Assembly: GCA_028876495.1 (NCBI GenBank)
Contig: JAGWRO010000098.1
Span: forward strand, 24,795-88,794
Source of the DNA: Bacteroidota bacterium
GTDB lineage: Bacteria > Bacteroidota > Bacteroidia > Chitinophagales > Chitinophagaceae
DNA: 64,000 nucleotides
Direction: 5' to 3'
The notes below the pieces were generated by a model, which worked only from the letters and a program-made list of their open reading frames with translations, was not told the origin of the DNA and ran no database searches. Positions 36,574 to 46,395 of the stretch are shown here, piece by piece. Numbering within the stretch: the first letter of the stretch is position 1; every line of letters begins with the position of its first letter. The position numbers and the translations under genes are program-made.

Positions 36574-39045
36574 TTATTGTTCATTAAAAAACTGCTGAAG
36601 TTCAGCATCCGTCTTTACCATTACATCACGCACTTTACTTCCCTGGTTCGGGCCTACTATTCCCGCTGCTTCCAATTGATCCATCAACCGGCCTGCACGA
36701 TTGTATCCCAGTTTCATTCTTCGCTGTAATAACGAGGTACTTCCGCTTTGGCTTTGAACAATGAGTTTTGCTGCATCTTCAAAAAGCGGATCGCGATCCA
36801 TAGCGTCGAAAGATTTGTTTTCAAATTCTTTTTCATCTACATATTCCGGCAACATAAATGCTTCGGTATAACCTTGTTGCTCACCAATAAAATCCGTAAT
36901 CTTATCCACTTCAGGCGTATCTACAAATGCACATTGAAGCCTTGTAAGATCCCCATTATAGCTGATTAACATATCTCCCTTCCCAATCAATTGTTCTGCA
37001 CCGCCAATATCCAGAATAGTGCGGCTGTCAATTTTACTGCTCACCTTAAACGCAATACGTGCAGGGAAATTTGCTTTGATGGTACCGGTAATAATATTCA
37101 CTGACGGGCGCTGTGTGGCAATGATAAGGTGGATGCCGACAGCTCTTGCAAGCTGAGCCAAACGAGCAATTGGCATTTCCACTTCCTTTCCTGCCGTCAT
37201 TATCAAGTCAGCAAACTCATCTATAACCAAAACAATAAATGGCAAAAACTGGTGTCCTTTTTCAGGATTTAATTTTCTGCTTACAAATTTTTGATTGTAT
37301 TCTTTTATATTCCTTGTTCCTGCTTCTTTTAAGAGATCATAACGGTTGTCCATTTCGATACAAAGCGCATTTAAAGTATGAATCACTTTTTTGGTATCTG
37401 TAATTATCGCGTCTTCCTCGCCCGGTAATTTTGCAAGGAAATGTTTTTCAATACTTTTATAAATACTCAATTCAACTTTCTTGGGATCTATTAAAACAAG
37501 CTTTAATTGGGAAGGATGTTTTTTATATAAGAGAGAGACAAGAATCGCATTTAAACCAACCGATTTACCCTGGCCGGTAGCCCCCGCCATCAGCAAATGC
37601 GGCATGGAAGTAAGATCTACGATAAAGTTTTCATTATCGATCTTTTTGCCAATTGCAATGGGTAAGGTGTATTTGCTGTTAATAAATTTGTCAGAATTCA
37701 ATAGTGTTTTCATACTCACCACCGTCTTCTTAAAATTAGGTACTTCTATACCAATAGTTCCTTTACCAGGAATGGGCGCAATAATACGAATGCCAAGCGC
37801 AGCAAGGCTTAAGGCAATATCATCTTCCAGGTTTTTAATACGTGAAATCCTGACTCCCGGTGCGGGTATAATTTCATAAAGCGTAACTGTAGGACCAACG
37901 GTTGCAAATATTTTTTGAATTTCTATATCATAATTCCTCAGTGTATGAATGATCTGGTTTTTATTTTCTTCCAGTTCAGAAACATCCTGAACAATTTTAT
38001 CACTCCCATGATTTTCTAACAAATCAAGAGTTGGATATTTGTAATTTCTAAGATCAAGGATCGGATCGTAGGGCTGCTGTTGAACTTTAGGATTTATCTG
38101 AGCGCTTTCTACTACTCCTCCAACAAGTGCTTCAGCATTCTTTACTTCCAATGTCAAATCGCTTTCAGGAGCACTATCTCTTACAATCGATTTTTTTACT
38201 TCTTTTTGAAAATTATTTGTAACACCCGGTCCTTCATTTTTTTCAACAACGCCAAACTCATGGTCAAATGCAGGTTCTTCCTTTATCGGATTGGAAGTTA
38301 AAGGTGCAATTGGATAAGTTTTAACTTCTTCAGTGTTGTCGGTCAAATAATCTTCTGCTTTTACAGTAAACAAAGAATCTTTCAGGTTTTTTACTTTATG
38401 AAAATTGAAAGAAGGATTAAAACGCCAAATGATATAACTAAGTAACCCGACAAACAAAAGGGCTGCCGTGCCTAAATAACCAATCTCCTGTTGCAACCAT
38501 TCATTGATCATATCACCCACTTTCCCTCCCCAGAAAAACTCAGCGCTGGTAGCATCTATTGCCCGCGGATGAGGCGTATGGAATAAGAAAGACGCGCAAA
38601 CACTTATTACCAAAAGGCCGGCGATTACATAACGGATATTTCTTTTTACAGAAAATATTTTCCTTGGCGCAAAGAGATTTACACCTACCACAAAAAAGAA
38701 AAGGCAAAATAAATAGGAAGCAATTCCAAAACCGGAACGAAAAAACAAATCAGAAAAATAAGCGCCGGCAGTTCCCAACGCATTCGCCATTGGCTTCTCA
38801 TGACTGGGCAATAAGATGCTTGCTCCCTGCAGGACTTTTGATTGATCCTGCTGCCAGGTAAATAAATAAGAAGTAAACGCAACAAACAACAAAAAGGCGA
38901 TAAGAATCAGGACGGCACCGGCAATTTTATGCGAACGCTCGTCATGAATCAATTTTTTTACTTCTATTTTTTCCACTTTATCGGGATTCATTTTAGAAGG
39001 ATCTGCAGCTTTTGTTTTTTTAGTCTTTTTTTGGGTAGTTGCCAT
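36574..39045 (-). CDS. ftsK: DNA translocase FtsK
   Basis: Pumps chromosomal DNA through the division septum and activates XerCD. The 823 residues from ATG 39045 (a TTG at 39054 is less likely) have four membrane helices in the first 240 residues, a linker rich in Glu, Pro and Val, and the motor domain with Walker A GATGQGKS, Walker B VLVIDEFADL and the sensor IIATQRPSVNIITG. The C-terminal winged-helix gamma domain (QRRMKLGYNRAGRLMDQLEAAGIVG) reads DNA polarity signals. The linker is much shorter than in E. coli, as usual in Bacteroidota. Confidence 0.95.
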   Translation of the reverse strand: MATTQKKTKKTKAADPSKMNPDKVEKIEVKKLIHDERSHKIAGAVLILIAFLLFVAFTSYLFTWQQDQSKVLQGASILLPSHEKPMANALGTAGAYFSDLFFRSGFGIASYLFCLFFFVVGVNLFAPRKIFSVKRNIRYVIAGLLVISVCASFLFHTPHPRAIDATSAEFFWGGKVGDMINEWLQQEIGYLGTAALLFVGLLSYIIWRFNPSFNFHKVKNLKDSLFTVKAEDYLTDNTEEVKTYPIAPLTSNPIKEEPAFDHEFGVVEKNEGPGVTNNFQKEVKKSIVRDSAPESDLTLEVKNAEALVGGVVESAQINPKVQQQPYDPILDLRNYKYPTLDLLENHGSDKIVQDVSELEENKNQIIHTLRNYDIEIQKIFATVGPTVTLYEIIPAPGVRISRIKNLEDDIALSLAALGIRIIAPIPGKGTIGIEVPNFKKTVVSMKTLLNSDKFINSKYTLPIAIGKKIDNENFIVDLTSMPHLLMAGATGQGKSVGLNAILVSLLYKKHPSQLKLVLIDPKKVELSIYKSIEKHFLAKLPGEEDAIITDTKKVIHTLNALCIEMDNRYDLLKEAGTRNIKEYNQKFVSRKLNPEKGHQFLPFIVLVIDEFADLIMTAGKEVEMPIARLAQLARAVGIHLIIATQRPSVNIITGTIKANFPARIAFKVSSKIDSRTILDIGGAEQLIGKGDMLISYNGDLTRLQCAFVDTPEVDKITDFIGEQQGYTEAFMLPEYVDEKEFENKSFDAMDRDPLFEDAAKLIVQSQSGSTSLLQRRMKLGYNRAGRLMDQLEAAGIVGPNQGSKVRDVMVKTDAELQQFFNEQ

Positions 39046-39147
39046 GAATAACAAAGATAGGAAATGGAATATTGTTTTTTTATCTAAACAAAACCGATTG
39101 GTTGTATAAATCTTTGTTTAACAAAATTGTCAAACAATTTTTCTGAA

Positions 39148-39534
39148 CTATTTTCTTTTGCAGCCGGTAAAAAGAAAAATCCAGCCAAGAATAAAGCATA
39201 GGCCACCAAAAGGAGTAATAGCGCCTATCCAATTATAACCCGGAACCACAGCCCCTTTAATGGCTGCAAGAATGTATAACGAACCACTAAATAAAATGAT
39301 TCCGGCAATAAATAATCTTCCGGACCAAAGCAATGCTTTATTAGGGAATTCCTTATAAAGAATTCCAACTGCCAATAATGCAAATACATGATAAAACTGG
39401 TATCGAACAGATGTTTCAAATATTTCCAGTGCATAATCAGAAACAGAACCTCTTAATGTGTGAGCCGCAAAAGCGCCAAGTGCCACTGAAAGAGCGCCTA
39501 AAATAGCTGCCGTTTTTATATATCCTTTATGCAT
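39148..39534 (-). CDS. DUF423 membrane protein
   Basis: A 128-residue protein with four predicted membrane helices and the family motif GALSVALGAFAAHTLRG near the N-terminus, plus FYHVFALLAVGIL and TPFGGLCFILGW. The family function is unknown. The gene lies 8 bases before the shikimate kinase gene on the same strand and may be cotranscribed. Confidence 0.85.
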   Translation of the reverse strand: MHKGYIKTAAILGALSVALGAFAAHTLRGSVSDYALEIFETSVRYQFYHVFALLAVGILYKEFPNKALLWSGRLFIAGIILFSGSLYILAAIKGAVVPGYNWIGAITPFGGLCFILGWIFLFTGCKRK

Positions 39535-39542
39535 AATTTTTA

Positions 39543-40100
39543 TTAAATTCTTTTTGCTTTTTTATGCAAAAAATGTAATGAATCTTTTGTAAGATCTGTT
39601 ACTTCTAAAACATAATCAGCCTGTAAATAAACCGGCTCGCGTTCTTTTAATTTTTGTTCAATAAAAAAAAACAATTCTGAAGTATTTACTTTTTTTAATA
39701 GCGGCCTCTTTTCAGTCTCAGTCATTACTCTTTCCAAAATATATTCAGGGGAAGCTTTTAAATAAAAAACTATTCCGTGTTCTTTCATCCAGGCGATATT
39801 GTCAAAAAAACAAGGTGTTCCGCCTCCGCATGCAATCAATTTTTTATCCTGGTTTTCAAATCTGCGAAGATGCTCTTTTTCCATTTCACGAAACTTGTCT
39901 TCGCCATGTTTTTCAAAAATTTGTTCTACAGGCAAGTCAAAAACTTTTTCGATTTCTGAATCAAGATCATAAAAAGCATACCCTTCCTCCTGTGCCCAAA
40001 TATGGCCCCAATAAGATTTGCCGCTTCCCATAAAACCAATTAAAAAAATATTTTCGCTCAAAATCCTTCGTTTTAAAATAAAGAAACTATTTAAATGCAT
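39543..40100 (-). CDS. aroK: Shikimate kinase
   Basis: Phosphorylates shikimate at C3 in aromatic amino acid synthesis. Walker A is IFLIGFMGSGKSYWG; the shikimate-binding DSEIE, the FREMEKEHL helix and the CGGGTP loop follow, with a lid Arg in ETEKRPLL. The ATG at 40100 overlaps the upstream acyl-CoA dehydrogenase gene by 14 bases. A TTG at 40061 would give the more usual start, a few residues before the Walker motif, and is a reasonable alternative. Confidence 0.9.
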   Translation of the reverse strand: MHLNSFFILKRRILSENIFLIGFMGSGKSYWGHIWAQEEGYAFYDLDSEIEKVFDLPVEQIFEKHGEDKFREMEKEHLRRFENQDKKLIACGGGTPCFFDNIAWMKEHGIVFYLKASPEYILERVMTETEKRPLLKKVNTSELFFFIEQKLKEREPVYLQADYVLEVTDLTKDSLHFLHKKAKRI

Positions 40101-41265
40101 TCAATCCTGTAACATCCATTCCTGTTATCAAAAGATGAACATCATGCGTACCTTCATAAGTTATCACGCTTTCCAGGTTCATCAGGTGGCGCATAATAGG
40201 ATACTCTCCTGTGATGCCCATCCCGCCTAGCATTTGCCGCGCGCTACGGGCAATATCAGTTGCGATTTCACATGAATTCCTTTTTGCCATACTTACCTGT
40301 TGAGGTGTTGCTTTTTCTTCGTTCATTAAAGACCCCAAACGCCAGTTAAGCAATTGCGCTTTGGTGATTTCTGTGATCATCTCAGCAAGTTTTTTTTGTT
40401 GTAACTGAAAACCGCCAATAGGCCGGTCAAACTGGATTCTTTCTTTTGAATAGCGCAAAGCTGTATCATAACAATCCATAGCCGCGCCTACAGTTCCCCA
40501 GGCAATTCCATAACGCGCTTTGGTAAGGCAACTCAACGGACCTTTTAATCCCTTTACGTTCGGTAAAATATTTTCTTTCGGAACTTTTACATTATCAAAA
40601 GCCAACTCGCCGGTTGCGCTGGTACGAAGGCTCCACTTTCCATGTGTAGTTGGCGTTGTAAAACCTTCCATTCCTCTCTCGACAATCAATCCATGAATTT
40701 CTCCACTTTCATCCTTTGCCCAAACTACTGCCACCTGTGAAAAAGGCGCATTGCTGATCCACATTTTACTTCCGTTTAAAATTACATGGTCACCCGCATT
40801 TTTATAATTACTCAACATGCCCGAAGGATCACTTCCATGGTCAGGCTCTGTAAGTCCGAAACATCCCAGCCATTCGCCACTTGCCAATTTGGGCAAATAT
40901 TTTTTTCGCTGCTCTTCGCTGCCGTAAGCATAAATTGGAAACATTACCAAAGATCCCTGAACGCTTGCCGTGCTGCGCACGCCACTATCGCCACGCTCCA
41001 GTTCCTGCATCATCAATCCATAAGAAATATAATCCAACCCACCGCCACCATATTCCTGCGGAATGGTTGGCCCAAAACAGCCCAACTCCCCCAATTGCTT
41101 TACTATCTGAACAGGAAATTCTGCTTTCTGCGCATAACCTTCTATAATGGGAGAAATTTCTTTTTTCACATAATTGCGAACACTTTCTCTCACCAACTTC
41201 TGTTCATCGGTTAATAACTCATCCACATTGAAATAATCAGGTGATTGAAAAAGATCCTGTGACAT
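40087..41265 (-). CDS. Glutaryl-CoA dehydrogenase-like acyl-CoA dehydrogenase
   Basis: FAD enzyme of 392 residues. The N-terminal and middle domains carry SGVRSTASVQGSLVMFPIY and LGCFGLTEPDHGSDP, which match glutaryl-CoA dehydrogenases well. The catalytic base is Glu371 in SVITYEGTHDVHLL. Glutaryl-CoA dehydrogenase oxidises and decarboxylates glutaryl-CoA from lysine and tryptophan breakdown; kynureninase at 43363 would fit tryptophan use. The family label is secure; the exact substrate is an inference. Confidence 0.88.
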   Translation of the reverse strand: MSQDLFQSPDYFNVDELLTDEQKLVRESVRNYVKKEISPIIEGYAQKAEFPVQIVKQLGELGCFGPTIPQEYGGGGLDYISYGLMMQELERGDSGVRSTASVQGSLVMFPIYAYGSEEQRKKYLPKLASGEWLGCFGLTEPDHGSDPSGMLSNYKNAGDHVILNGSKMWISNAPFSQVAVVWAKDESGEIHGLIVERGMEGFTTPTTHGKWSLRTSATGELAFDNVKVPKENILPNVKGLKGPLSCLTKARYGIAWGTVGAAMDCYDTALRYSKERIQFDRPIGGFQLQQKKLAEMITEITKAQLLNWRLGSLMNEEKATPQQVSMAKRNSCEIATDIARSARQMLGGMGITGEYPIMRHLMNLESVITYEGTHDVHLLITGMDVTGLNAFK

Positions 41266-41754
41266 AAAAAATTAATTAATAATAAAGTTGAAATCGCTTT
41301 TTATTTATTGCTTTTTCTAAACCCAAATGGCCTTTAAAGTTATCAAATATAAGGCTTCATTTGGCAAGATGCGGGAAGGAATAATAAGGAACAATTATTT
41401 TTGGAAAATTGAAATGTACATTTAAAAGAAATCAACTTTTGTGTTGTGATAATTGAACCTATGGGATATTTTGCTGCTTTTCTAATGGTAATGTTTCTTA
41501 CTGTTGGCATTTATTGTTTTGGTTATGCGGCAAGAAATCCTCTTTATTATTTTTACTGTTGTTAAAATCTGCGATCTGTTTGGTCCTTATTTTCCCATTA
41601 CTTTTGTTCTATGACAAATCTCGACAAAGGCGGTCATATATTCTGATAATTCCGTCTAAATCAGCAGACATAAGGGTAATGATAAATATTACAAAAAATC
41701 AATCAAAGGAAAGATCTTCAAAATTGCAAAATAAAAACAGACAAAAACACGGCT
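41266..41754. other. Region upstream of glutaryl-CoA dehydrogenase and past higA
   Basis: About 490 bases with no confident gene. It should hold the promoter of the dehydrogenase gene and the 3' untranslated part of higBA. One small hydrophobic frame (41461-41565) is listed separately. A longer frame at 41514-41828 runs through the higA 3' end and looks spurious. Confidence 0.5.
41461..41565 (+). CDS. Possible 34-residue hydrophobic peptide
   Basis: ATG-started frame: a membrane-helix-like start (FAAFLMVMFLTVGIY) and a tail of Tyr, Phe and two terminal Cys. It follows an A/T-rich region, without an exact TAnnTTTG element. It may be a small membrane peptide or chance. No family recognised. 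Confidence 0.3.
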   Translation: MGYFAAFLMVMFLTVGIYCFGYAARNPLYYFYCC

Positions 41755-42069
41755 TTACAAGACAGCCGCTTTCCAGAATACTTTTATCTTTTTTGTATCA
41801 ACCTTTTTTCTTGCCCGAAACAGATTGAAATTATCCTGCACCTGAAGCCAGAATTGAGGAGTAGTATTACTAAACCCTGTGGCAAGTTTTATAGCCATTT
41901 CCGGTGTAACAGCTTGTTTTCCGTTTATAATTGCGGACAAGGTTTTCCGTGTGGTTCCAAGACCGGCAGCAACTTCTTCAATACTTAACTTTTTACCGGT
42001 TTCTTCCGAAATACCATCAATTGTTTCCCTGATTAATTCCCCCGGGTGCGCCGGATTAAACATTGCCAT
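41755..42069 (-). CDS. higA: HigA-type antitoxin
   Basis: A 104-residue XRE-family helix-turn-helix antitoxin: FNPAHPGELIRETI at the start, then SIEEVAAGLGTTRKTLSAIINGKQAVTPEMAIKLA as the DNA-binding unit and NTTPQFWLQVQDNFNL, all typical of HigA/VapI proteins. It follows the toxin gene by 11 bases in toxin-first order, as usual for higBA. It should neutralise HigB and repress the operon. Confidence 0.93.
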   Translation of the reverse strand: MAMFNPAHPGELIRETIDGISEETGKKLSIEEVAAGLGTTRKTLSAIINGKQAVTPEMAIKLATGFSNTTPQFWLQVQDNFNLFRARKKVDTKKIKVFWKAAVL

Positions 42070-42080
42070 AGTTTTTGATT

Positions 42081-42359
42081 TTAATGATAATCAATATAGT
42101 CTACATCTAGTGTATTCTTATTTTCTATTCTAAAAATAATTCTAAAATTCTTATCAATTTTTATAGCCCAGAATCCCTTAAACTCTCCCTTTAATTGATG
42201 TAAACTATAGCCAGGGACATTCAATTCTTCAGGAAGTGTTGCGGCATCAAGCCTCGTTAAAATTAGCCTGATCTTACTCACATGTTGAAATTGCAATTTT
42301 GAAGCATCGCCCTTTTCATAAAAAAGTTTAAGCCCCTTATATCTAAAACTAACAATCAT
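42081..42359 (-). CDS. higB: HigB-type ribosome-dependent mRNA interferase
   Basis: A 92-residue RelE-superfamily toxin that cuts mRNA on the ribosome. It has FRYKGLKLFYEKGDASKLQ, LPEELNVPGYSLHQLKGEFKGFWAIKIDKNFRIIF and DVDYIDYH at the end, the standard HigB pattern. I chose ATG 42359, where the protein begins as its relatives do; an ATG at 42374 adds five residues. A -7 element (42391-42398) lies just upstream. Confidence 0.92.
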   Translation of the reverse strand: MIVSFRYKGLKLFYEKGDASKLQFQHVSKIRLILTRLDAATLPEELNVPGYSLHQLKGEFKGFWAIKIDKNFRIIFRIENKNTLDVDYIDYH

Positions 42360-42390
42360 ACTTAAATGGAACATGAAACGTGTCAGGTTA

Positions 42391-42398
42391 CAAATTTA
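42391..42398 (-). promoter_or_regulatory. Promoter -7 element of higBA
   Basis: Read on the - strand, TAAATTTG is an exact TAnnTTTG match. Transcription would begin near 42385, before either higB start. A -33 element was not recognised. Confidence 0.5.
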
Positions 42399-42486
42399 AC
42401 GTCAAATTTTAGAATGAAATAATTAATGATTCTATAAATTTAAAAATTTGCTATTCCAAAACTTACAAATCCCCAAAATAATAAGA

Positions 42487-43287
42487 TTAAATATATTCCT
42501 TCATTTCTGTTTGGTATTCTTGCGCAACTGCCCTCGCCTCTTCTGCAAAATTTTCATTTTTCCCTGCATAAATGATGGCACGTGAAGCATTGATCAAAAG
42601 CCCGCAATCATCGTTTAAACCATATTTGCAAACATCAGCAAGACTTCCGCCCTGCGCGCCAACACCAGGAATTAATAAAAAATGGTGAGGAATAATTTTT
42701 CGAATTGAAGAAAGATCAGTTGCCTTTGTTGCACCTACCACAAACATCAGGTTTTCTTTTGTGCCCCAACTGCTGCTTTTGCGAATTACCTCTTCATATA
42801 AAAAGTTATCTCCAATTTTTTGTTGTTCAAAATCGATACTTCCTTCGTTGCTTGTGAGCCCTAAAACAATGGTCCATTTATCTTTATAATTTAAAAATGG
42901 TTTTACACTGTCACTTCCCATGTAAGGCGCAACGGTAATAGCATCAAAAGCAATGGTTTCAAAAAAAGCTTTGGCATATTGAGCCGAAGTATTGCCAATA
43001 TCACCCCGCTTTGCATCCGCAATTTTAAAATGAGTATCCGGAATATAATTTACCGTTTTTTCCATGGCTTCCCAACCTTTTATTCCCTGCGCTTCATAAA
43101 AAGCAGTATTGATTTTATACGCCACACAAAGATCTTTGGTAGCATCGATAATTTGTTTGTTGAATTCAAAAACTGCATCAGCAGGGGTTTTCAAATGAGC
43201 AGGAATCTTTTCAATATCGGTATCAAGACCAACGCAGAGAAATGATTTTTTCTCTTGTATTTGTTGTATCAAATATTCTCTGTTCAT
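42487..43287 (-). CDS. pyrF: Orotidine-5'-phosphate decarboxylase (type 2)
   Basis: Makes UMP from OMP, the last step of pyrimidine synthesis. The 266-residue protein is of the longer type: [10 protein letters not shown] at the start, the active-site cluster [19 protein letters not shown] (Asp-Ala-Lys-Arg) and [13 protein letters not shown], then [10 protein letters not shown]. The catalytic Lys/Asp tetrad is complete. It stands alone on the - strand between higBA and kynureninase. Confidence 0.95.
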   Translation of the reverse strand: MNREYLIQQIQEKKSFLCVGLDTDIEKIPAHLKTPADAVFEFNKQIIDATKDLCVAYKINTAFYEAQGIKGWEAMEKTVNYIPDTHFKIADAKRGDIGNTSAQYAKAFFETIAFDAITVAPYMGSDSVKPFLNYKDKWTIVLGLTSNEGSIDFEQQKIGDNFLYEEVIRKSSSWGTKENLMFVVGATKATDLSSIRKIIPHHFLLIPGVGAQGGSLADVCKYGLNDDCGLLINASRAIIYAGKNENFAEEARAVAQEYQTEMKEYI

Positions 43288-43362
43288 ATTTTCTTCTTAT
43301 CATCTTTTGCAGTAAACAAAGGAATACTACAGATTTTTATTTAAATTGATGGTATTAATTTC

Positions 43363-44637
43363 CTATTCAGCAAACTCTTTTACAATTTTTCCAAAACGAA
43401 AAACTTCTTCAAAAGTATTATACAAAGGAACCGGCGTTATCCGAATCACATTCGGCTCGCGCCAATCTGCAATAACACTATTTTTATTTAAAGAATTAAA
43501 AAAATCTTTTCCTTTTTCCGGTAATAAAATAGAAACCTGGCATCCATGTTCATTTTCATTTTGAGGAGTAAGTATTTCCAACACTTTTTTTGAAGAACTG
43601 TTATTGATATCATTTAAAATAAAAATAAGAAAAGCACTTAACTTTTTGCCTTTATCAACAATTTTTTCAAAACCAGCTTCTTCAAAAATATCTAGTGCGG
43701 CCTTATGTGCCGCCAAACTGAGAATGTTGGCGTTGCTCAGTTGCCAGCCCTCTGCAGTAGGTATCGCGTTAAATTCGTCTTTAAACTGAAAACGTTCATG
43801 TTTATCAGATCCCCACCAGCCGGCAAGCCGGGGAAGCGTTTTATCGGTAGCATAACGCACATGTATATACGCACCTGCTATAGCGCCTGGTCCGGAGTTT
43901 AAATATTTATAAGAACACCAACAGGCAAAATCAACATCCCAATCATGAAGTTGAAGCGCCACGTTTCCTACTGCATGTGCCAGGTCAAAACCACATTTAG
44001 CGCCAGCTTCGTGTGCTACTGCAGTTATTGCTTTCATATCAAATAACTGCCCTGTAAAATAATTTATTCCTCCCAAAAGTACCAACGCCAATTCGGCTGC
44101 ATTCTCTTTAATGGTTGAAACAATATCTTCAGTTCTTAATGTATATTCCCCTTCGCGCGGCTTTATTTCTATCAAAGCATCTTCAGTAGAGAAGTCATGA
44201 AGTTTTAGCTGCGAATCGATTGCATACAGATCTGAAGTAAATGCACGGTTTTCACAAATAATCTTAAATCTTTTTTTATCAGGTCGGTAAAAAGTGGTCA
44301 GCAGCAAATGAAGGTTCAAGGTTAATGTGTTCATTACCACAATCTCTTCCGGCAAAGCGCCAAGGATTGGTTGTAATTTTTTTGAAAAAACATCATGAAA
44401 ATTGGCCCAGGGATTTTTTCCGTGGAAATGCCCTTCCACGCCATAATTTGCCCAGTTTTCCATTTCGTCCAGCACATAATCCTGTGCGCTTTTTGGCTGA
44501 AGCCCTAAAGAATTGCCGGTAAAATAAATGCATTCTTTTCCGTTAAGAATGGGAATATAGAATTGGTCGCGATATTTTTTTAACGGATCCTCCTTGTCAA
44601 GTTGTCTCGCAAATTCAATACGATTCTCAAAATTCAT
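43363..44637 (-). CDS. kynU: Kynureninase
   Basis: PLP hydrolase that splits kynurenine or 3-hydroxykynurenine to (hydroxy)anthranilate and alanine, in tryptophan breakdown or in the tryptophan route to NAD. The 424 residues carry YFTGNSLGLQPKSAQ at the N-terminus, CGFDLAHAVGNVALQLHDWDVDFACWCSYKYLNSGPG with the cofactor Lys, and RITPVPLYNTFEEV at the end. No other kyn genes are adjacent. Confidence 0.95.
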   Translation of the reverse strand: MNFENRIEFARQLDKEDPLKKYRDQFYIPILNGKECIYFTGNSLGLQPKSAQDYVLDEMENWANYGVEGHFHGKNPWANFHDVFSKKLQPILGALPEEIVVMNTLTLNLHLLLTTFYRPDKKRFKIICENRAFTSDLYAIDSQLKLHDFSTEDALIEIKPREGEYTLRTEDIVSTIKENAAELALVLLGGINYFTGQLFDMKAITAVAHEAGAKCGFDLAHAVGNVALQLHDWDVDFACWCSYKYLNSGPGAIAGAYIHVRYATDKTLPRLAGWWGSDKHERFQFKDEFNAIPTAEGWQLSNANILSLAAHKAALDIFEEAGFEKIVDKGKKLSAFLIFILNDINNSSSKKVLEILTPQNENEHGCQVSILLPEKGKDFFNSLNKNSVIADWREPNVIRITPVPLYNTFEEVFRFGKIVKEFAE

Positions 44638-44821
44638 TTTTCCTGTTTTTTGCTTGTCTGCTGGTCGTGCGGCAAATTAATCTTTACCAAACGATTTCTA
44701 CCAATAAAATTTGAATCTTTGCAGCAATATTTTATTGAATAAATAAAGGTAAGAAACGAATAAAATTTATTTTTTAAAAAGCCAGAAAAAATCTTTCCTT
44801 TTACCAAAACAACAAAGACCG

Positions 44822-45430
44822 ATGACAGAAGATGATTATTATTTTACGGTTGAAAGTACGGCCGTTGCTGAATTTAAAGACCGAGGCAGTAAATTTCTCG
44901 CGTATTCTTTTCCTATAAAAAATACGAATGATTTTAAAAAATATTTGCAGCAGTTAAAGAAAGAACATCCAAAGGCCGTGCATCATTGTTTTGCTTATCG
45001 CATAGGAACCGATGGAAATAATTTCAGGATAAGTGATGATGGAGAGCCTTCGGGAACAGCGGGAAAACCGATTTTGGGACAGATCGATTCAAAAAATCTT
45101 ACTGACACATTGATTGTCGTGATTCGATATTTTGGCGGCACTTTGTTGGGCGTTCCGGGGTTGATCAACGCTTACAAAACGGCCACTTCGTTGGTTTTGC
45201 AATGCACACCCATAGTACAAAAAGCCGTGGAAATAAAATATGAACTTCAGTTCAATTACCCGGAAATGAACGATGTAATGCGCATTATAAAACAGTTTAA
45301 TTGCACGGTATTAAAAAATGACATGCAATTATTTTGTGTCATTCAAACCGGAATACCCCGCAATAGAATCAATGAAGTTTTATCGGCCTTTAAAGATGTC
45401 AGAAATTTGGAATTCCATCTAATGAAATAA
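44822..45430 (+). CDS. YigZ/IMPACT family protein
   Basis: A 202-residue protein with an N-terminal UPF0029 domain (EFKDRGSKFLAYSFPI, HHCFAYRIG, SDDGEPSGTAGKPIL, VVIRYFGGTLLGVPGLI) and a C-terminal DUF1949 ferredoxin-like domain. The family is related to the IMPACT translation regulator; the bacterial function is not known. A DUF962 gene follows after 16 bases. Confidence 0.9.
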   Translation: MTEDDYYFTVESTAVAEFKDRGSKFLAYSFPIKNTNDFKKYLQQLKKEHPKAVHHCFAYRIGTDGNNFRISDDGEPSGTAGKPILGQIDSKNLTDTLIVVIRYFGGTLLGVPGLINAYKTATSLVLQCTPIVQKAVEIKYELQFNYPEMNDVMRIIKQFNCTVLKNDMQLFCVIQTGIPRNRINEVLSAFKDVRNLEFHLMK

Positions 45431-45446
45431 ATTTCTACATTTATAT

Positions 45447-45785
45447 ATGGAAAAGAAATATCAGTCATTTTGGAGTTTTTATCCATATTATTTAACGGAA
45501 CACAAAAACCCGGTAAGCCGTGGATTGCATTTCACAGGAACCCTGTTAATTTTCGTTTGTATCATTTTGGGAATCCTAACCGGTAAATGGTTTTGGCTTA
45601 TTATTATCCCTGTTTGCGGATATGGTTTTGCATGGTTTGGCCATTTCTTTTTCGAAAAAAATAAACCCGCCACTTTTGTTTACCCGTTTTATAGTTTGGG
45701 AAGCGATTTTGTAATGTTCTGGCATATCCTCACAGGGCAAATTGGTAAGAAATTAAGGGATGCAGAAAAAACAATTTCTTCCTGA
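45447..45785 (+). CDS. DUF962 (Mpo1-like) membrane protein
   Basis: A 112-residue protein with two to three membrane helices and the conserved His motifs of the Mpo1 family: YLTEHKNPVSRGLHFTGT and AWFGHFFFEKNKPATF. The yeast Mpo1 enzyme is an iron-dependent dioxygenase in fatty acid alpha-oxidation; the bacterial role is unproven. It is 16 bases after the YigZ-family gene and probably cotranscribed. Confidence 0.9.
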   Translation: MEKKYQSFWSFYPYYLTEHKNPVSRGLHFTGTLLIFVCIILGILTGKWFWLIIIPVCGYGFAWFGHFFFEKNKPATFVYPFYSLGSDFVMFWHILTGQIGKKLRDAEKTISS

Positions 45786-45830
45786 CATTTTTGATTGCCG
45801 GATTTTAATCTAATTTTTCATAAGCTGCAC

Positions 45831-46133
45831 TTATAATTCTTGAATTTTGTTTTTTAAATCCATTCTTACATGCAAAATTCTTACAACTTCAATTTCTTTC
45901 GCTTTTATTACCCGATAGAAAATAATATGGTGACTTGCACGATATCCAAAAATACTTTTATCAATCTCTTCGTAACTTTTCCCAATTTTTGGATCCCCGG
46001 CAATTTGCTTACAGAAACCGATCAAAAGGTTATAGTATTTGTCAGACTGACTTTCAGACCAGGCATCATAAGTATAATTCCAAATTTCGGATAAATCTTC
46101 AACTGCTTTTTTAGAGAAAAAATAATTAGCCAT
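45831..46133 (-). CDS. parE: ParE-type toxin
   Basis: A 100-residue RelE/ParE-superfamily toxin: KKAVEDLSEIWNYTYDAWSESQSDKYY is the ParE N-terminal helix pair, and SIFGYRASHHIIFYRV and EVVRILHVRMDLKNKI are the C-terminal strands. ParE proteins poison DNA gyrase. It overlaps the antitoxin gene by 8 bases, implying translational coupling. Confidence 0.93.
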   Translation of the reverse strand: MANYFFSKKAVEDLSEIWNYTYDAWSESQSDKYYNLLIGFCKQIAGDPKIGKSYEEIDKSIFGYRASHHIIFYRVIKAKEIEVVRILHVRMDLKNKIQEL

Positions 46134-46377
46134 TTTTTTTCTTACTGGCTTTTAAATGCTGAAGATGTTTCCCCGGATTAAAGTTTTCAACAATTCCGCT
46201 GTCAATTCCCTCCTGAATTGCCTTTTTCAAAACCTTAGTTCTATTTTCTTCTTCTTCCAATAGCCTCAATCCCGCACGAATCACTTCACTAGCGTTTTTA
46301 TAACGTCCTTCAGAAATTTTGCTATCTACAAAATCTTCAAAATAGTTCCCCAGAGAAACAGATGTATTTTGTTGCAT
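46126..46377 (-). CDS. parD: ParD-type antitoxin
   Basis: An 83-residue antitoxin. The N-terminal ribbon-helix-helix (NTSVSLGNYFEDFVDSKISEGRYKNASEVIRAGLRLLEEEE) binds DNA, and the C-terminal tail binds the toxin. It lies first in the operon, with a clear promoter and a palindrome just upstream (46396-46426), fitting autoregulation. Confidence 0.93.
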   Translation of the reverse strand: MQQNTSVSLGNYFEDFVDSKISEGRYKNASEVIRAGLRLLEEEENRTKVLKKAIQEGIDSGIVENFNPGKHLQHLKASKKKNG

Positions 46378-46395
46378 TTAATTTTATTTATAGAA

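Noticed and set aside
41514..41828. 104-residue frame on the + strand
   Set aside because: It overlaps the 3' end of higA on the other strand, has no family features and changes from hydrophobic to random basic sequence half-way.
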